Shown here: piece after piece, positions 16,940 to 26,326 of the stretch
Position numbering within the stretch: the first letter of the stretch is position 1
Layout of the letters: every line of letters starts with the position of its first letter
Assembly (NCBI RefSeq): GCF_042685365.1
Contig: NZ_JBHUMY010000007.1
Span: forward strand, 124,001 to 188,000
Source of the DNA: Paenibacillus_AP thailandensis
GTDB lineage: Bacteria > Bacillota > Bacilli > Paenibacillales > Paenibacillaceae
Reading direction: 5' to 3'
DNA length: 64,000 nucleotides
The notes under the pieces: generated by a model
Database searches by the model: none
What the model saw: only the letters and a program-made list of their open reading frames with translations
What the model was told of the DNA's origin: nothing
Program-made: the position numbers and the translations under genes

Positions 16940-17935
16940 ATGGAATCCATACGAGTGGAACGGCTGGAAAAATCGTTTCGCGTCAAAACGAAGCAGGAAG
17001 GCTTTCGCGGCAGCCTGAAGGCGCTCGTCAAGCCGCAATGGACGGACAAAAAGGCGGTCGAAGGCATTACGTTCTCCGTCCGCCAAGGCGAAACCGTCGC
17101 CTTCCTCGGCCCTAACGGCGCCGGCAAATCGACGACGATCAAAATGCTGACCGGCATCCTCCATCCGACCTCCGGCCGCGCCGAGGTGCTCGGCTGTTGT
17201 CCGTGGGCCGAACGGACGAAGCTCGCTTACCGCATCGGATCGGTGTTCGGACAAAAATCGCAGCTGTGGTACCATCTGCCTCCGGCCGATACGTTCGAGC
17301 TGATGAGCCGCATTTACGAGCTGAGGCGCGACGCGTACAAGCGAAGGCGGGACGATCTGATCGACCGGTTCGAGCTTGGCCCGTATTTGCATACGCCGGT
17401 GCGCAAGCTGTCGCTCGGCGAAAGAATGCGCTGCGAGATCGCCGCTTCGCTGCTTCACCGGCCGCAGGCGCTGTTTCTCGACGAGCCGACGATCGGCCTC
17501 GATGTCGTCGTCAAGCAGCGCATCCGCGAGCTGATCGTCGAGCTGAACAAGGAGGAGGGCACGACCGTCTTCCTGACGTCGCACGACCCCGGAGACGTGG
17601 AGAAGCTATGCGACCGGGCAATCGTCATTAACAACGGAAGCCTTGCGTTCGACGGGCGCGTGGAGGAGATGAAACGGCAGTTTTTGACCCATAAAACGGT
17701 ACAGCTTGCGCTCGAAGAAGATCCGGGCACGCTGGAGCTGGAAGGCGTCGAAGTGACGGCGAAGGAAGGCGCACGGCTGACGCTTAGCGTCGACACCGAA
17801 ACGACCGCGATCGAGACGGTTCTGGCCGCCGTTATGACCCGCCACCGCATCGTCGACATGACCGCGCAGGATCCGCCGATGGAGGATGTCATCACCCGCA
17901 TTTACGGGCAATGCCGGAAGGAGGCCGCCGGATGA
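16940..17935 (+). CDS. ABC transporter ATP-binding protein (COG4586/NatA-like)
   Basis: 331 residues. Walker A GPNGAGKST, signature LSLGERMRCE and Walker B ALFLDEPTIGLD are all intact, so the ATPase should be active. The N-terminal addition before the core (residues 1-50) is usual for the COG4586 group paired with DUF990-type permeases. The ATG at 16940 has GAAGGAGG upstream, 5 to 10 bases away. The stop overlaps the next start (ATGA at 17932). Expression is controlled by the riboswitch and terminator ahead of it. Substrate unknown; the ABC-2 architecture suggests export. Confidence 0.9.
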   Translation: MESIRVERLEKSFRVKTKQEGFRGSLKALVKPQWTDKKAVEGITFSVRQGETVAFLGPNGAGKSTTIKMLTGILHPTSGRAEVLGCCPWAERTKLAYRIGSVFGQKSQLWYHLPPADTFELMSRIYELRRDAYKRRRDDLIDRFELGPYLHTPVRKLSLGERMRCEIAASLLHRPQALFLDEPTIGLDVVVKQRIRELIVELNKEEGTTVFLTSHDPGDVEKLCDRAIVINNGSLAFDGRVEEMKRQFLTHKTVQLALEEDPGTLELEGVEVTAKEGARLTLSVDTETTAIETVLAAVMTRHRIVDMTAQDPPMEDVITRIYGQCRKEAAG

Positions 17936-18735
17936 ACGTTCTGACGAAGCCGTCCAAGTACGTATTTATCGGCAAAATCTCCATCCGCAACCAGCTCGCT
18001 TATATGGCCGATTTTTTGACCCGCTCGCTTTTTTTGCTCCTGATCCTCTACATCTTCATGCAGCTGTGGCAAACGACGTACCGCGGCGAAGGAACGGCTT
18101 CCATAGCCGGCTACACCTTTCGCCAAATGTTGTGGTATCTCATCGTGACGGAATCGATCGTGCTCGCCTCCCCAAGCCTGTGCGTCAAAATCGAAGAAGA
18201 GGTCAAAAGCGGCGACGTCGCTTTTAAGCTGATCCGTCCGGTAAGCTTTATCGGATTCCATTACACGGAATATATAAGCGAAGCGGCCGTCCGCTTTGTC
18301 GTTAATCTGCTGCTCGGGACGGCAATCGGGCTGCTCCTGGTCGGCCCTCCGGACATCGGGCCCGGGCTCGCCTGGCTTCCGCTGATGGCCGTCGGCGGCT
18401 TTACGGTTCATTTTATGCTGAGCATGCTGGTCGCTTTAACCGCCTTCTGGGTGGAAGAGACGCGCGGTCTGGAATTCGTGTACAACAAAATCCTGTTCAC
18501 CGTCGGCGCCATGCTGATGCCGCTGGAGCTGTTCCCGGAGGCTCTGCAGCAGGCAAGCCGGTGGCTGCCGTTCCAGACGATCGTCTACTTTCCGGCCAAA
18601 ACGGCCGTCGCCTTCGATCCCGGCGATCTGGCCCGCATGCTGGCGACGCAATGGGCATGGGTGTTCGTAATCGGGCTGGCCGTATGGGCCATGTACAGGA
18701 GAGGGGTGGCAAAGCTCAATGCAAACGGCGGATAA
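17932..18735 (+). CDS. ABC-2 type permease subunit 1 (COG4587/DUF990 type)
   Basis: 267 residues with six hydrophobic segments and a conserved AYMADFLTRS region before the first helix, as in the COG4587 permeases. The ATG at 17932 follows AAGGAGG and overlaps the ATPase stop by 4 bases. It overlaps the second permease by 17 bases, so the three proteins are made in fixed ratio. The likely complex is one ATPase dimer with this permease and its partner. Confidence 0.82.
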   Translation: MNVLTKPSKYVFIGKISIRNQLAYMADFLTRSLFLLLILYIFMQLWQTTYRGEGTASIAGYTFRQMLWYLIVTESIVLASPSLCVKIEEEVKSGDVAFKLIRPVSFIGFHYTEYISEAAVRFVVNLLLGTAIGLLLVGPPDIGPGLAWLPLMAVGGFTVHFMLSMLVALTAFWVEETRGLEFVYNKILFTVGAMLMPLELFPEALQQASRWLPFQTIVYFPAKTAVAFDPGDLARMLATQWAWVFVIGLAVWAMYRRGVAKLNANGG

Positions 18736-19564
18736 AATCGAACGCCTGCCGATCAGCGAGCAAGGCGAGCCGGGCCGGGCACGCAGGCTGGTCCGGTTCG
18801 TCTGGCAAAGCTGGAAGCTGAATCTGGCGGGCGCCATGGAATTTCGGCTCAGCTTCTCGCTGTCGGTCGGCACCATGATGATCAACAACATCGTTTGGAT
18901 TGTTTTTTGGGGCATGTATTTTCAGCGATTTCCCGTTCTGAACGGCTGGGAGCTGAGGGACGTGGCGATGCTGTGGGCGGTCGCCGCCGGCGGCTTCGGA
19001 CTGATGTTGTCCTTGTTCGGCAATGCGACCCGCCTCGCCAACCTGATTGCGACAGGGCAGCTGGACGTCTATCTGGCTCAACCGAAGCCGGTGCTGCTCC
19101 ACGTGCTGATCAGCCGCATGTCCGTCAGCGCGATCGGCGACTTTTTGTTCGCTTTGCTTGTTTTTGCCGCTTTTGGCGATTTATCGATTCTCGGCATCGT
19201 CAAGTTCGCGCTTTCGCTTGTGCTGTCCACGCTTATTTTTATTTTCTTTTCGGTTATAAGCGGAAGTCTCGCCTTCTGGATCGGCAATTCGGAAGGTCTG
19301 AACATCCAGCTGATCAACGCCCTGCTGACGTTCGCCACTTATCCGACAGGCATCTTCCGCGGCTTTGGCAAAATCGTCCTGTTCACCGTCATCCCCGCGG
19401 GGTTCATCAGCTTTATGCCGATCGGCCTGCTGAAGGAGACCGATTGGACTTTTTTGGCCGGCGCGGCGGGTATGGCCGCCTTGCTCTGCATCGCCGGCAT
19501 ATCCGTCTTCCATCTAGGCTTGCGCCGGTACACGTCCGGAAACCGGATCGGGCTGCGAAGTTAA
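18719..19564 (+). CDS. ABC-2 type permease subunit 2 (COG3694 type)
   Basis: 281 residues, six membrane segments after a roughly 40-residue cytoplasmic N-terminus. Pairs with the preceding permease to form a heterodimeric channel. AGGAGAGG lies about 10 bases before the ATG, inside the upstream gene. It is the last gene of the riboswitch operon and ends 4 bases into the convergent PHP gene; no separate terminator is visible. Confidence 0.82.
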   Translation: MQTADKIERLPISEQGEPGRARRLVRFVWQSWKLNLAGAMEFRLSFSLSVGTMMINNIVWIVFWGMYFQRFPVLNGWELRDVAMLWAVAAGGFGLMLSLFGNATRLANLIATGQLDVYLAQPKPVLLHVLISRMSVSAIGDFLFALLVFAAFGDLSILGIVKFALSLVLSTLIFIFFSVISGSLAFWIGNSEGLNIQLINALLTFATYPTGIFRGFGKIVLFTVIPAGFISFMPIGLLKETDWTFLAGAAGMAALLCIAGISVFHLGLRRYTSGNRIGLRS

Positions 19565-20418
19565 TCCGCCTGAACTTTGGCCATTAGCCGCTCGAAAACG
19601 TCGTATCCGCGGCCGACATGCGCCGGACTGTGGGAGTCGGAGCCGTACACAAGCGGAATGCCGCGTTTGACCGCCTCCCGCAATATCCATTCCGGCGGAT
19701 ACACCTCTTTGCATAACGGCTGGAACAAACCGGCCAGATTGACGTCGAGCTCCATCCCTTTGGCCTGCGCCTTGTCCAAAATACGGAGGATGGCGTCGTT
19801 GCAGCAATCGGGATCGGCCGGCGTCACGGCGTCTTTATACTTGTGGATAAGCGTCAGATGGCCGAGCCGCTTCGGCTTGTACGGGCCGAGGTCGGCCTCG
19901 ATGCTTTGCTCCACCGCTTCGTAATACGCTTGGTAGACCCGCTCGACGCTGCCGTAATAATCGACTAATCCTTCCTTGAAATCGTCCGCGGTATAATCGA
20001 CGCAGCGCCAGCCGCCGCGGCCCGGCAAGAAATGGACCGACAGCACGCCGTCCTCCAGCCGCGAACCGCAGCGGTCCAGCAGCTCCTTCGTCCATGCCTC
20101 CATACCGGGAATATAATCGACCTCCAGACCGACAAGCAGCTTGATCCGATCGCTGTATTTCGTTTTCAGCTCTTCCGCCATGCGAAGGTAATCGTCAAGC
20201 CGCTCCATCGGCATGGCCAGCTCGTCAATCAAAGCCTGTCCGTTCGGAATGCGGGAAGTCAGCTCCTCCGGAAGCGGCGGATGCTCCGTCAAGCTGTACG
20301 TCCCGAAGCCGAGCTCGGCGGCTCTGTTGACATAAAGCTCCGCATGGTCGCCCGACCCGTGATAACAAAAGTGGGTATGCGTATGTCCGTCCCTGCGGAC
20401 GATGGGTTGACTGGTCAT
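19561..20418 (-). CDS. Histidinol-phosphatase, PHP family (HisJ/HisK-like)
   Basis: 285 residues. The N-terminus has the metal-binding DGHTHTHFCYHGSGDHAE motif, and the C-terminus GIPLVYGSDSHSPAHVG, both typical of PHP-domain histidinol-phosphate phosphatases (last-but-one step of histidine synthesis). Other metal ligands are plausible in LVGLEVDYIPG. No other his gene is near, as is common for this orphan enzyme in Bacillales. GAGGAGGG lies 7 bases upstream of the ATG. Confidence 0.85.
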   Translation of the reverse strand: MTSQPIVRRDGHTHTHFCYHGSGDHAELYVNRAAELGFGTYSLTEHPPLPEELTSRIPNGQALIDELAMPMERLDDYLRMAEELKTKYSDRIKLLVGLEVDYIPGMEAWTKELLDRCGSRLEDGVLSVHFLPGRGGWRCVDYTADDFKEGLVDYYGSVERVYQAYYEAVEQSIEADLGPYKPKRLGHLTLIHKYKDAVTPADPDCCNDAILRILDKAQAKGMELDVNLAGLFQPLCKEVYPPEWILREAVKRGIPLVYGSDSHSPAHVGRGYDVFERLMAKVQAD

Positions 20419-20515
20419 AGCCCATCCCTCCTCGATTCATAGGTTTAGATCGCTGCGAACGGCCGGCGCTCTTCCCGCCCCGCACGCTTGGTGCCGGCTT
20501 CCGCGGCCGTCAATA

Positions 20516-21739
20516 TCACTCGCGGCCGAAGCAATACGGCAGCACAAACTGCGTCAGCGCAAGCCCGATCATGACAACACCCAGCACGTAGCCGCTCAAA
20601 TTGTCCGCCGATCCGATCAGCAGCAGAATCGACACTGCCCGGCCGATCGATAAGAACAGCTCGCGCACAACCATCGATTCGACGCGAAGCTGTCCGCGCA
20701 GCGGCAGCTGCGCGATCGTCTTGTAGTGATACGTGGACAAGCTGTTCGACTGCCACGGCGCCACAAAGCTGTTTAATACAAGAAATATTAGCACGGTAAC
20801 GAGATTGACGTCCATCACAAGCAGCATACTGCCGAGCAGCAGTCCTCCCGCCGCCATGAACGCGTACGCTTTGTTCAGCTCGGGACGGCCGATCCGGGCT
20901 TGTATCATTCCGGAAAGCATCCCCGTTACAGACAGCAATATCGTCAAATAACCTACGCTGTCCTCCCTGCCGGTAGCCTGATACAGCAAAATATTCGGCA
21001 GAAACAGCATCACGCCCTGAAACAGCCCAAGCACGAGAAAACCGTAAAGCGACCGCGTCCATTCCGGCTTCGTACGAAGCAGACGGGGAACGCTCATCAG
21101 AAAATACCCCTTATGCGACGCGGCTTTTCCCTTCATGGCCAAAGTTACGCATACGCTAGCGGCAAACGTAAAAAAAGCGACCGCAAACGTAATCATATAG
21201 CCGGCCAGCCCTTCCGAACGGCTGATCATCCAGCCGGCCAGCGCCGGGCCGACCAGTCCGGCGAAGGTGAAGGTGACGGTGTTAATGCCAAAAAAACCAA
21301 GCCGGTTATGCTCCGTCGTCACGTCGTAGGACAAAACGAGAAAACCGACCCAATAAGTGCCGCCGATCAGCCCCGCCACAAGCGCCACGATCGGGTAATA
21401 AACAACGACGTTCTCCTGCAGCGCAATGACGATTAAGTAGAATAACGCGCTTAAAAATACGCCCAGCCGATACGGCAGCAGCGAATGCTTTCGTTTGCCC
21501 AGCCAGCCCGAGAGCGCAAAACCGGCTACTCCCGCCGTCACGGACAACAGCGTGTACATGCCGTTGACCCATACGCTTTGCGTAAGCCGCCAAAGGTATA
21601 AATTGAGAAATACTCCCGCCATGGAGCTGCCCAGCTGATACAGCGCATGCATCGCCAGAAGCAGCTTCACGTCGCGGCCAAGCCGCTTCTCGGGCGGGAC
21701 TGCCGCTTTCTTCAACATAAGCGGAACAGGCAAAGACAT
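20516..21739 (-). CDS. MFS transporter
   Basis: 407 residues, about 12 membrane helices, with a short cytoplasmic N-terminus. An MFS loop motif appears as SGWLGKRKHS after TM2. Start chosen at the ATG at 21739 because an AAGGTG motif sits 10 bases upstream; a reading frame continuing further upstream would run through the leader hairpin. The ribosome binding site lies inside the 3' arm of a 72-base hairpin (21742-21813), so translation is probably regulated. Substrate unknown. Confidence 0.85.
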   Translation of the reverse strand: MSLPVPLMLKKAAVPPEKRLGRDVKLLLAMHALYQLGSSMAGVFLNLYLWRLTQSVWVNGMYTLLSVTAGVAGFALSGWLGKRKHSLLPYRLGVFLSALFYLIVIALQENVVVYYPIVALVAGLIGGTYWVGFLVLSYDVTTEHNRLGFFGINTVTFTFAGLVGPALAGWMISRSEGLAGYMITFAVAFFTFAASVCVTLAMKGKAASHKGYFLMSVPRLLRTKPEWTRSLYGFLVLGLFQGVMLFLPNILLYQATGREDSVGYLTILLSVTGMLSGMIQARIGRPELNKAYAFMAAGGLLLGSMLLVMDVNLVTVLIFLVLNSFVAPWQSNSLSTYHYKTIAQLPLRGQLRVESMVVRELFLSIGRAVSILLLIGSADNLSGYVLGVVMIGLALTQFVLPYCFGRE

Positions 21740-21741
21740 AA

Positions 21742-21813
21742 ATACGGCACCTTCTTGTCGAATCGTAGTAGAATCTGATGCCTTTATTCTACTCCGACAA
21801 GAAGATGCCGTAT
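21742..21813 (-). promoter_or_regulatory. Long leader hairpin masking the MFS ribosome binding site
   Basis: Outer arms 21795-21813 and 21742-21760 (19 bases each) are complementary except one position, which on the minus-strand RNA is a G-U pair. Inner arms 21786-21793 and 21767-21774 (8 bases) pair perfectly. The SD AAGGTG lies in the 3' arm two to eight bases before UUAUG. It may be an RNA switch or, read as DNA, a dyad operator. Confidence 0.7.
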
Positions 21814-21822
21814 ATTGTAACA
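21814..21822 (-). promoter_or_regulatory. Extended -10 promoter of the MFS gene
   Basis: TGTTACAAT on the minus strand (TG, one base, TACAAT). No good -35 is visible. The predicted start near 21807 falls in the 5' arm of the hairpin, opposite the SD. Confidence 0.5.
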
Positions 21823-21882
21823 TTTGAAGATGATTTTTACGATATGAACCGGAGGTTAACCGTTAATCGGAAGGACTCGCGG

Positions 21883-23064
21883 CTACTCGGCGGCAGCCTT
21901 GGCAACCTCAACCTGCTGGCCGTCGGTCAGCGAATGCTGACCCGAGACGATAATTTGCTCGCCTTCCTTCAAGCCGCCCAATATTTCCTGATACGCGCCG
22001 TTAATGCGGCCCAGCTGCACTTCCCGTTTCTCGGCCGTCGAGCCGTTCAGCACGAAGACGAACGTCTGGCTGCCTTCGCGGACGATGCTAAGGGAAGGAA
22101 CGGCAATCTTCACTTCCTCTTGCTCCGTCGTTAACTGAACCTGTACCCTGTCGCCCGGCTTCAAGCTGCCGTCCTTGTTGTCCGCGGCCAGCTCCAGCGT
22201 GTACATCTTCGTCGTCGCGTCCGGCAGCTCCGCAAGATAAACGACCTGGGCTTTTTTCTTTTTCGTCGAATCGCCCGAGGCGTAATAAACGATTTCTTTT
22301 TTGTTGCGGGCAAGCTCCGCATATTCTTCGCTCAGGTCCGCCGTAATTTTCACCTGATCGATGTTTTGCAGCGTTCCGACCGGGGAGCCTGCCGACAACG
22401 TCTGGCCGACCTGCGCCGTAACGCCGGTCAGAATGCCGTCGGCCGGAGCGGTAACGCTGTAATTGTCGAGCGCGGTTTGCGCTTGCTCCAGGCTGGTCCG
22501 AGCCGAAACGACCTGCGCTTCCAGCTGCGCAAGCGAATTGGTGCTGTCGAAGGCCGACAGCTGCTGCTTGGCCGTATCCAGGCTTCTTTTGGCGTTGTCG
22601 ATCGTGGTTTGATCGCCCGAGGCGACAGCCTCTTTATACGCGTCTTCAAGCTGCGTGACCGAATTGACAAGCTGCATCCGGCTTGCCTTGTTGTTTTCTC
22701 TTGTAGCCTCAAGCGTTTGTTCGGCGCTGGATAACGCCGCTTGAGCGGTTTCCACGCTCATGACGGCCGTATCCGATTCAAGCCGGAGAATGACTTCGCC
22801 CTGCTTCACGCGCTCCCCGTTATGCTTGACGACCTGCACGACGTCCCCGCCCGCTTTCGCGACAACGTTCAAGTCTACGGCCGCGCTTACCGTCGCGACC
22901 TGCTCGCGCGGGTCGCCCATGCTTTGCTTCTCCACCGTTTGTACTTTCACCTGTCCTTGCACCGCCGCGATGTCGGCGGTCGTTCCCGCCGACGCGGAGC
23001 AGCCCGCAAGGGCTACCGCGGCGGCGGCAATCAGAACGGCACCTTTTAACGCATTCCGTTTCAT
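21883..23064 (-). CDS. RND efflux adaptor lipoprotein (HlyD/MFP family)
   Basis: 393 residues: signal ending in lipobox LAGC (Cys22), a lipoyl-like domain, a coiled-coil hairpin (about 105-190) that is shorter than in the first adaptor, then barrel domains ending in an EGEQIIVSGQHSLTDGQ segment. It lies 15 bases after the pump gene at 23080-26181, so it is the second gene of that operon (pump first, adaptor second, the reverse of the 373-4945 operon). The two adaptors are clearly different in sequence, so this is not a recent duplication. Confidence 0.88.
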   Translation of the reverse strand: MKRNALKGAVLIAAAAVALAGCSASAGTTADIAAVQGQVKVQTVEKQSMGDPREQVATVSAAVDLNVVAKAGGDVVQVVKHNGERVKQGEVILRLESDTAVMSVETAQAALSSAEQTLEATRENNKASRMQLVNSVTQLEDAYKEAVASGDQTTIDNAKRSLDTAKQQLSAFDSTNSLAQLEAQVVSARTSLEQAQTALDNYSVTAPADGILTGVTAQVGQTLSAGSPVGTLQNIDQVKITADLSEEYAELARNKKEIVYYASGDSTKKKKAQVVYLAELPDATTKMYTLELAADNKDGSLKPGDRVQVQLTTEQEEVKIAVPSLSIVREGSQTFVFVLNGSTAEKREVQLGRINGAYQEILGGLKEGEQIIVSGQHSLTDGQQVEVAKAAAE

Positions 23065-23079
23065 TCCAGCAACCCCTCT

Positions 23080-26000
23080 CTACAATTCAATCCCTGTTTC
23101 GCCAGCGGCATCCGGCTTGCGATGCGAACGGCGCGAGAATCTATCCTTCACTCTCTCGAGCATTTCGTAAATAACCGGAACGACGACAAGCGTCAGAATC
23201 GTCGACGTCGTTAAGCCGCCGATAACGACAACGGCCAAGCCCTTCGATATAAGCGTTCCTTCGGACAACCCGAGCGCGAGCGGCAGCATGGCCGCGATCG
23301 TCGCGCCGGCCGTCATGATGATCGGACGAAGGCGGACTTTGCCGGCCTCTACCGTGGCGAACCGAACGTCGTGCCCTTCATGGCGAAGCTGCTGCGCCCG
23401 GTCGAGCAGCACGATGGCGTTCGTAATAACGATACCGATCAGCATCAGGAATCCGATCATCGACGTTACGTTCAGCGATTCGCGCGTAATGACGAGGCCG
23501 AGGATGCCCCCGATAACGGCCAGCGGCAGCGAGAACAAAATCGCGAACGGCGTGCCGGCGTTGCCGAAGCAGAGCACCATGATCAAATAAACGATCGCGA
23601 CCGCGACGGCCATAGCCACAAACAGCTGCGTAAAGCTTTCTTGAATTTGCTCCGTGACGCCGGCCACTTGAGGCGATACGCCTTCCGGCAGCTCCAGGTC
23701 CTGCAGCGCAAGCGCGATCTGCGCGCTGATCGCGGCCTTGTTCTTGGAATCGATCGCGGCGTCGACCTTAACGATCTGGTAGCCGTCCTCGCGCGTCAAG
23801 GAAGCGGGCGCCTCCACCTCTTCCAGCTTGGCGACTTCGTTTAAGTAAACCGTTTCGCCGGTCGCCGACGTCAGCGGCATCCGTCCCAGCTGCTCGATCG
23901 AATTTTTGTCCGCCGGGTCAAGCTCGACCGAAGTCGTGTACAAGACGTTGTCCAGCCGGATGTCGCCAAGCTCCTGCTTGGATATCCAGGCTGCGGCGGC
24001 GGAACGGATCGAAGCGGCGGTTAAACCGAATTGGTTCGCCTTTACGTTGTCTACGTGGATTTGAATTTCCGTTTTGGCGTCGGACAGCGAATCTTCGATA
24101 TCCTTCAGCTCGGGGAACTCCTGAAGCTTCGCTTTGACGATTTCCGCGGCTTGCTCCAGCGCTTCCTGATCGTCGCCCCTAAGCACGTAAGAGAAGTCGG
24201 TTGTCGTCATCCCTCCGCCCCCGCCCGAAAGCGACGAGATCGTAATCTCGGAGCCTTTCGGCAGCATGCTTAAGATCAACGGCTCGAATTGCTCTTTGAC
24301 CGCGGCCGGGTCCGCGTTCTCGTTCACTTCGGTAATAATCTCGGCGGCGTAGGACGTCCGTTCGTCGTCGCCGTTATAGCCGACCAGCGTTTCGATAAAG
24401 GTAAACAGCGGATCGCCGTTCGTATCCTTCGATTCCCGCAGCAGCTCTTCCAGCTGCTGCGCCTGAAGGTCGGTGCTTACGAAGGAAGTTTCATACGGCA
24501 GCTTAATGCTGAAATTCATTTGCTTCGGCTCTTCGCCCATGTCCATGAAGTTCACGATCAGGAAAGGCGAAGCCCCGCCGATGGTTACGATAAACAGCAC
24601 AAACGTAATGAGCAGCGTTTTGATTTTATGATTTAACGTCCATGTCAGCACTTTTTCGTAGAACAAGGTCGTTTTGCCGTCGGTATGTTCTTTATGCTCG
24701 GCTTTCTTCTTGCCTTTAAGCACCATCAGCTTGGCCATCATCGGTATGACGGTGAGCGCCACGACGAGCGAAGCCAGCAGCGCGGACGATACCGCCAGGC
24801 CGAACGGGCGGAACATTTCGCCGACGATGCCGCCGACCAAGGCGAGCGGCAGGAATACGGCCGCCGTTACGAGCGTGGAAGAGGTGATGGCCATCGCGAC
24901 CTGCTTAACGGCCAGAACAATGACCGATTCGCCTTTCTCCTGCGCCTTTTCCAGCTGCGTGTAAATGTTTTCGATGACGACGATACTGTCGTCGACGATC
25001 CGCCCGACCGCGATAAAGATGCCGCCCAGCGACATGATGTTCAGCGTGACGTTCATGCTGTGCATCAAAATGAGCGTAATCAGGATGGACAGCGGGATCG
25101 ACACGAGGACGATCGCGGTCATCCGCACGTTTCTCAGGAAGAGCAGAATCATGATCGCGGCAAGCACGATGCCCATCGCGCCTTCCTTCAGCAGGCCGTA
25201 GATCGATTTTTTAACCTCGTCGGCGCTGTCGTACGTCGTTTTAAACGTCAAATTCGGATATTGCTGCTCCCACTGCGCGATTTTTTCCTTAATTGCGCTC
25301 GAAAAATCGACGGCGTTGCCTTCGCTCGTTTTGTACAGATTGACGCCGATCGCCGGCTTGCCGTCCATCCGGGCGATAAACTCGGATTCTTTAATCGCTT
25401 GAATGTCGGCTACGTCGCTAAGCGTCAGCTTTTGTCCTTGCGCGGAAGTAAGCGCCAGATTTTCGAGAATGTACAAGCTGTCCAGATCGCCGCTGACGCG
25501 GGCCATCTGCTCCTTGCCGTCGAACTCCACTTGGCCGATCGCCCCGTCCAACAACGCGGATTGGATCACCTGGGTGACCGAAGACGGCGACAATCCGAAC
25601 GCCGTCAGAGCGTCGGCGTCCAGCTTGATATCCAGCGACGTGTCCTGCACGCCGATGCTGTCGAGATGGTCCATATCGTCGACGGAGGTCAGACCCGGCT
25701 CGATGACGTTGCTGTACAAGTCGTCCAGCTGTTTCTGGGACATGCCTTCCCCGGCGTATACGGTCAAATAATAGGCCGGAATCGAGGCGAAGCCAAACGT
25801 CATGGCCTCCGGCTCCGAAGCCGCCTCCGGCAGCGAAACGTCTTGAAGCAAATCTTGTATTTCCTGCTTTTTCTTGTCTACGTCGACGCCTTGCTCGAAC
25901 TGAACCATAACGGTTGACACGTTATCGCTCGAGGTGGAGCTGATTGCGTCGAGATCCGCCATGTTCTCCAGCTTCTCCTCGATCGGCTCCGTCACTTCGT

Positions 26001-26181
26001 CCATGACATCCTGCGGCGCCGCCGGATAATTGGTCATGACCATGACGAGCGGAAACGAAATATCCGGAATGTTCTCGACTTTTAACGAGGATGCCGAATA
26101 AAGCCCTCCTCCAAAAAGGATTGCGATAATAATAACCATGGCTGAAATGCGATTCATCGAAAAATGAAGCAATCCCTTCAA
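23080..26181 (-). CDS. RND-family efflux pump permease (SwrC-like)
   Basis: 1033 residues, two halves each with a large extracellular porter domain and helix bundle. The proton-relay region reads GRIVDDSIVVIENI in TM4. The start is taken as TTG at 26181 because AGGAGG is 8 bases upstream; the GTG three codons earlier overlaps that SD. Upstream lie a nested palindrome (26327-26358) and the sensor kinase/response regulator genes on the same strand, suggesting this pump is their target. Substrate unknown; SwrC relatives export lipopeptides. Confidence 0.92.
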   Translation of the reverse strand: MKGLLHFSMNRISAMVIIIAILFGGGLYSASSLKVENIPDISFPLVMVMTNYPAAPQDVMDEVTEPIEEKLENMADLDAISSTSSDNVSTVMVQFEQGVDVDKKKQEIQDLLQDVSLPEAASEPEAMTFGFASIPAYYLTVYAGEGMSQKQLDDLYSNVIEPGLTSVDDMDHLDSIGVQDTSLDIKLDADALTAFGLSPSSVTQVIQSALLDGAIGQVEFDGKEQMARVSGDLDSLYILENLALTSAQGQKLTLSDVADIQAIKESEFIARMDGKPAIGVNLYKTSEGNAVDFSSAIKEKIAQWEQQYPNLTFKTTYDSADEVKKSIYGLLKEGAMGIVLAAIMILLFLRNVRMTAIVLVSIPLSILITLILMHSMNVTLNIMSLGGIFIAVGRIVDDSIVVIENIYTQLEKAQEKGESVIVLAVKQVAMAITSSTLVTAAVFLPLALVGGIVGEMFRPFGLAVSSALLASLVVALTVIPMMAKLMVLKGKKKAEHKEHTDGKTTLFYEKVLTWTLNHKIKTLLITFVLFIVTIGGASPFLIVNFMDMGEEPKQMNFSIKLPYETSFVSTDLQAQQLEELLRESKDTNGDPLFTFIETLVGYNGDDERTSYAAEIITEVNENADPAAVKEQFEPLILSMLPKGSEITISSLSGGGGGMTTTDFSYVLRGDDQEALEQAAEIVKAKLQEFPELKDIEDSLSDAKTEIQIHVDNVKANQFGLTAASIRSAAAAWISKQELGDIRLDNVLYTTSVELDPADKNSIEQLGRMPLTSATGETVYLNEVAKLEEVEAPASLTREDGYQIVKVDAAIDSKNKAAISAQIALALQDLELPEGVSPQVAGVTEQIQESFTQLFVAMAVAVAIVYLIMVLCFGNAGTPFAILFSLPLAVIGGILGLVITRESLNVTSMIGFLMLIGIVITNAIVLLDRAQQLRHEGHDVRFATVEAGKVRLRPIIMTAGATIAAMLPLALGLSEGTLISKGLAVVVIGGLTTSTILTLVVVPVIYEMLERVKDRFSRRSHRKPDAAGETGIEL

Positions 26182-26240
26182 GCGGCACACCTCCTGTTAC
26201 CCTTTTTCAACAAAACGTTCATCTTCCCTTCAACTCCTTC

Positions 26241-26295
26241 AAGCAGAAACGACTTCGTCGTCCTTGTCCAAGGACGAACCGTTTCGGCGTAAAAC
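26241..26295. repeat. Dispersed hairpin repeat, copy B (intergenic)
   Basis: AAGCAGAAACGA start, perfect hairpin CGTCCTTG-TC-CAAGGACG (26259-26276), then AACCGTTTCGGCG (26277-26289). It lies in the leader of the second RND operon. Shares its left part with copy A and its right part with copy C. Confidence 0.6.
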
Positions 26296-26326
26296 GCCAT
26301 ACTAATATCCAAGTTAACGCTCGAAT

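Noticed and set aside
24685..25917. 410-codon plus-strand frame inside the RND pump gene
   Set aside because: Arg/His/Asp-rich shadow of a clearly conserved pump on the other strand.
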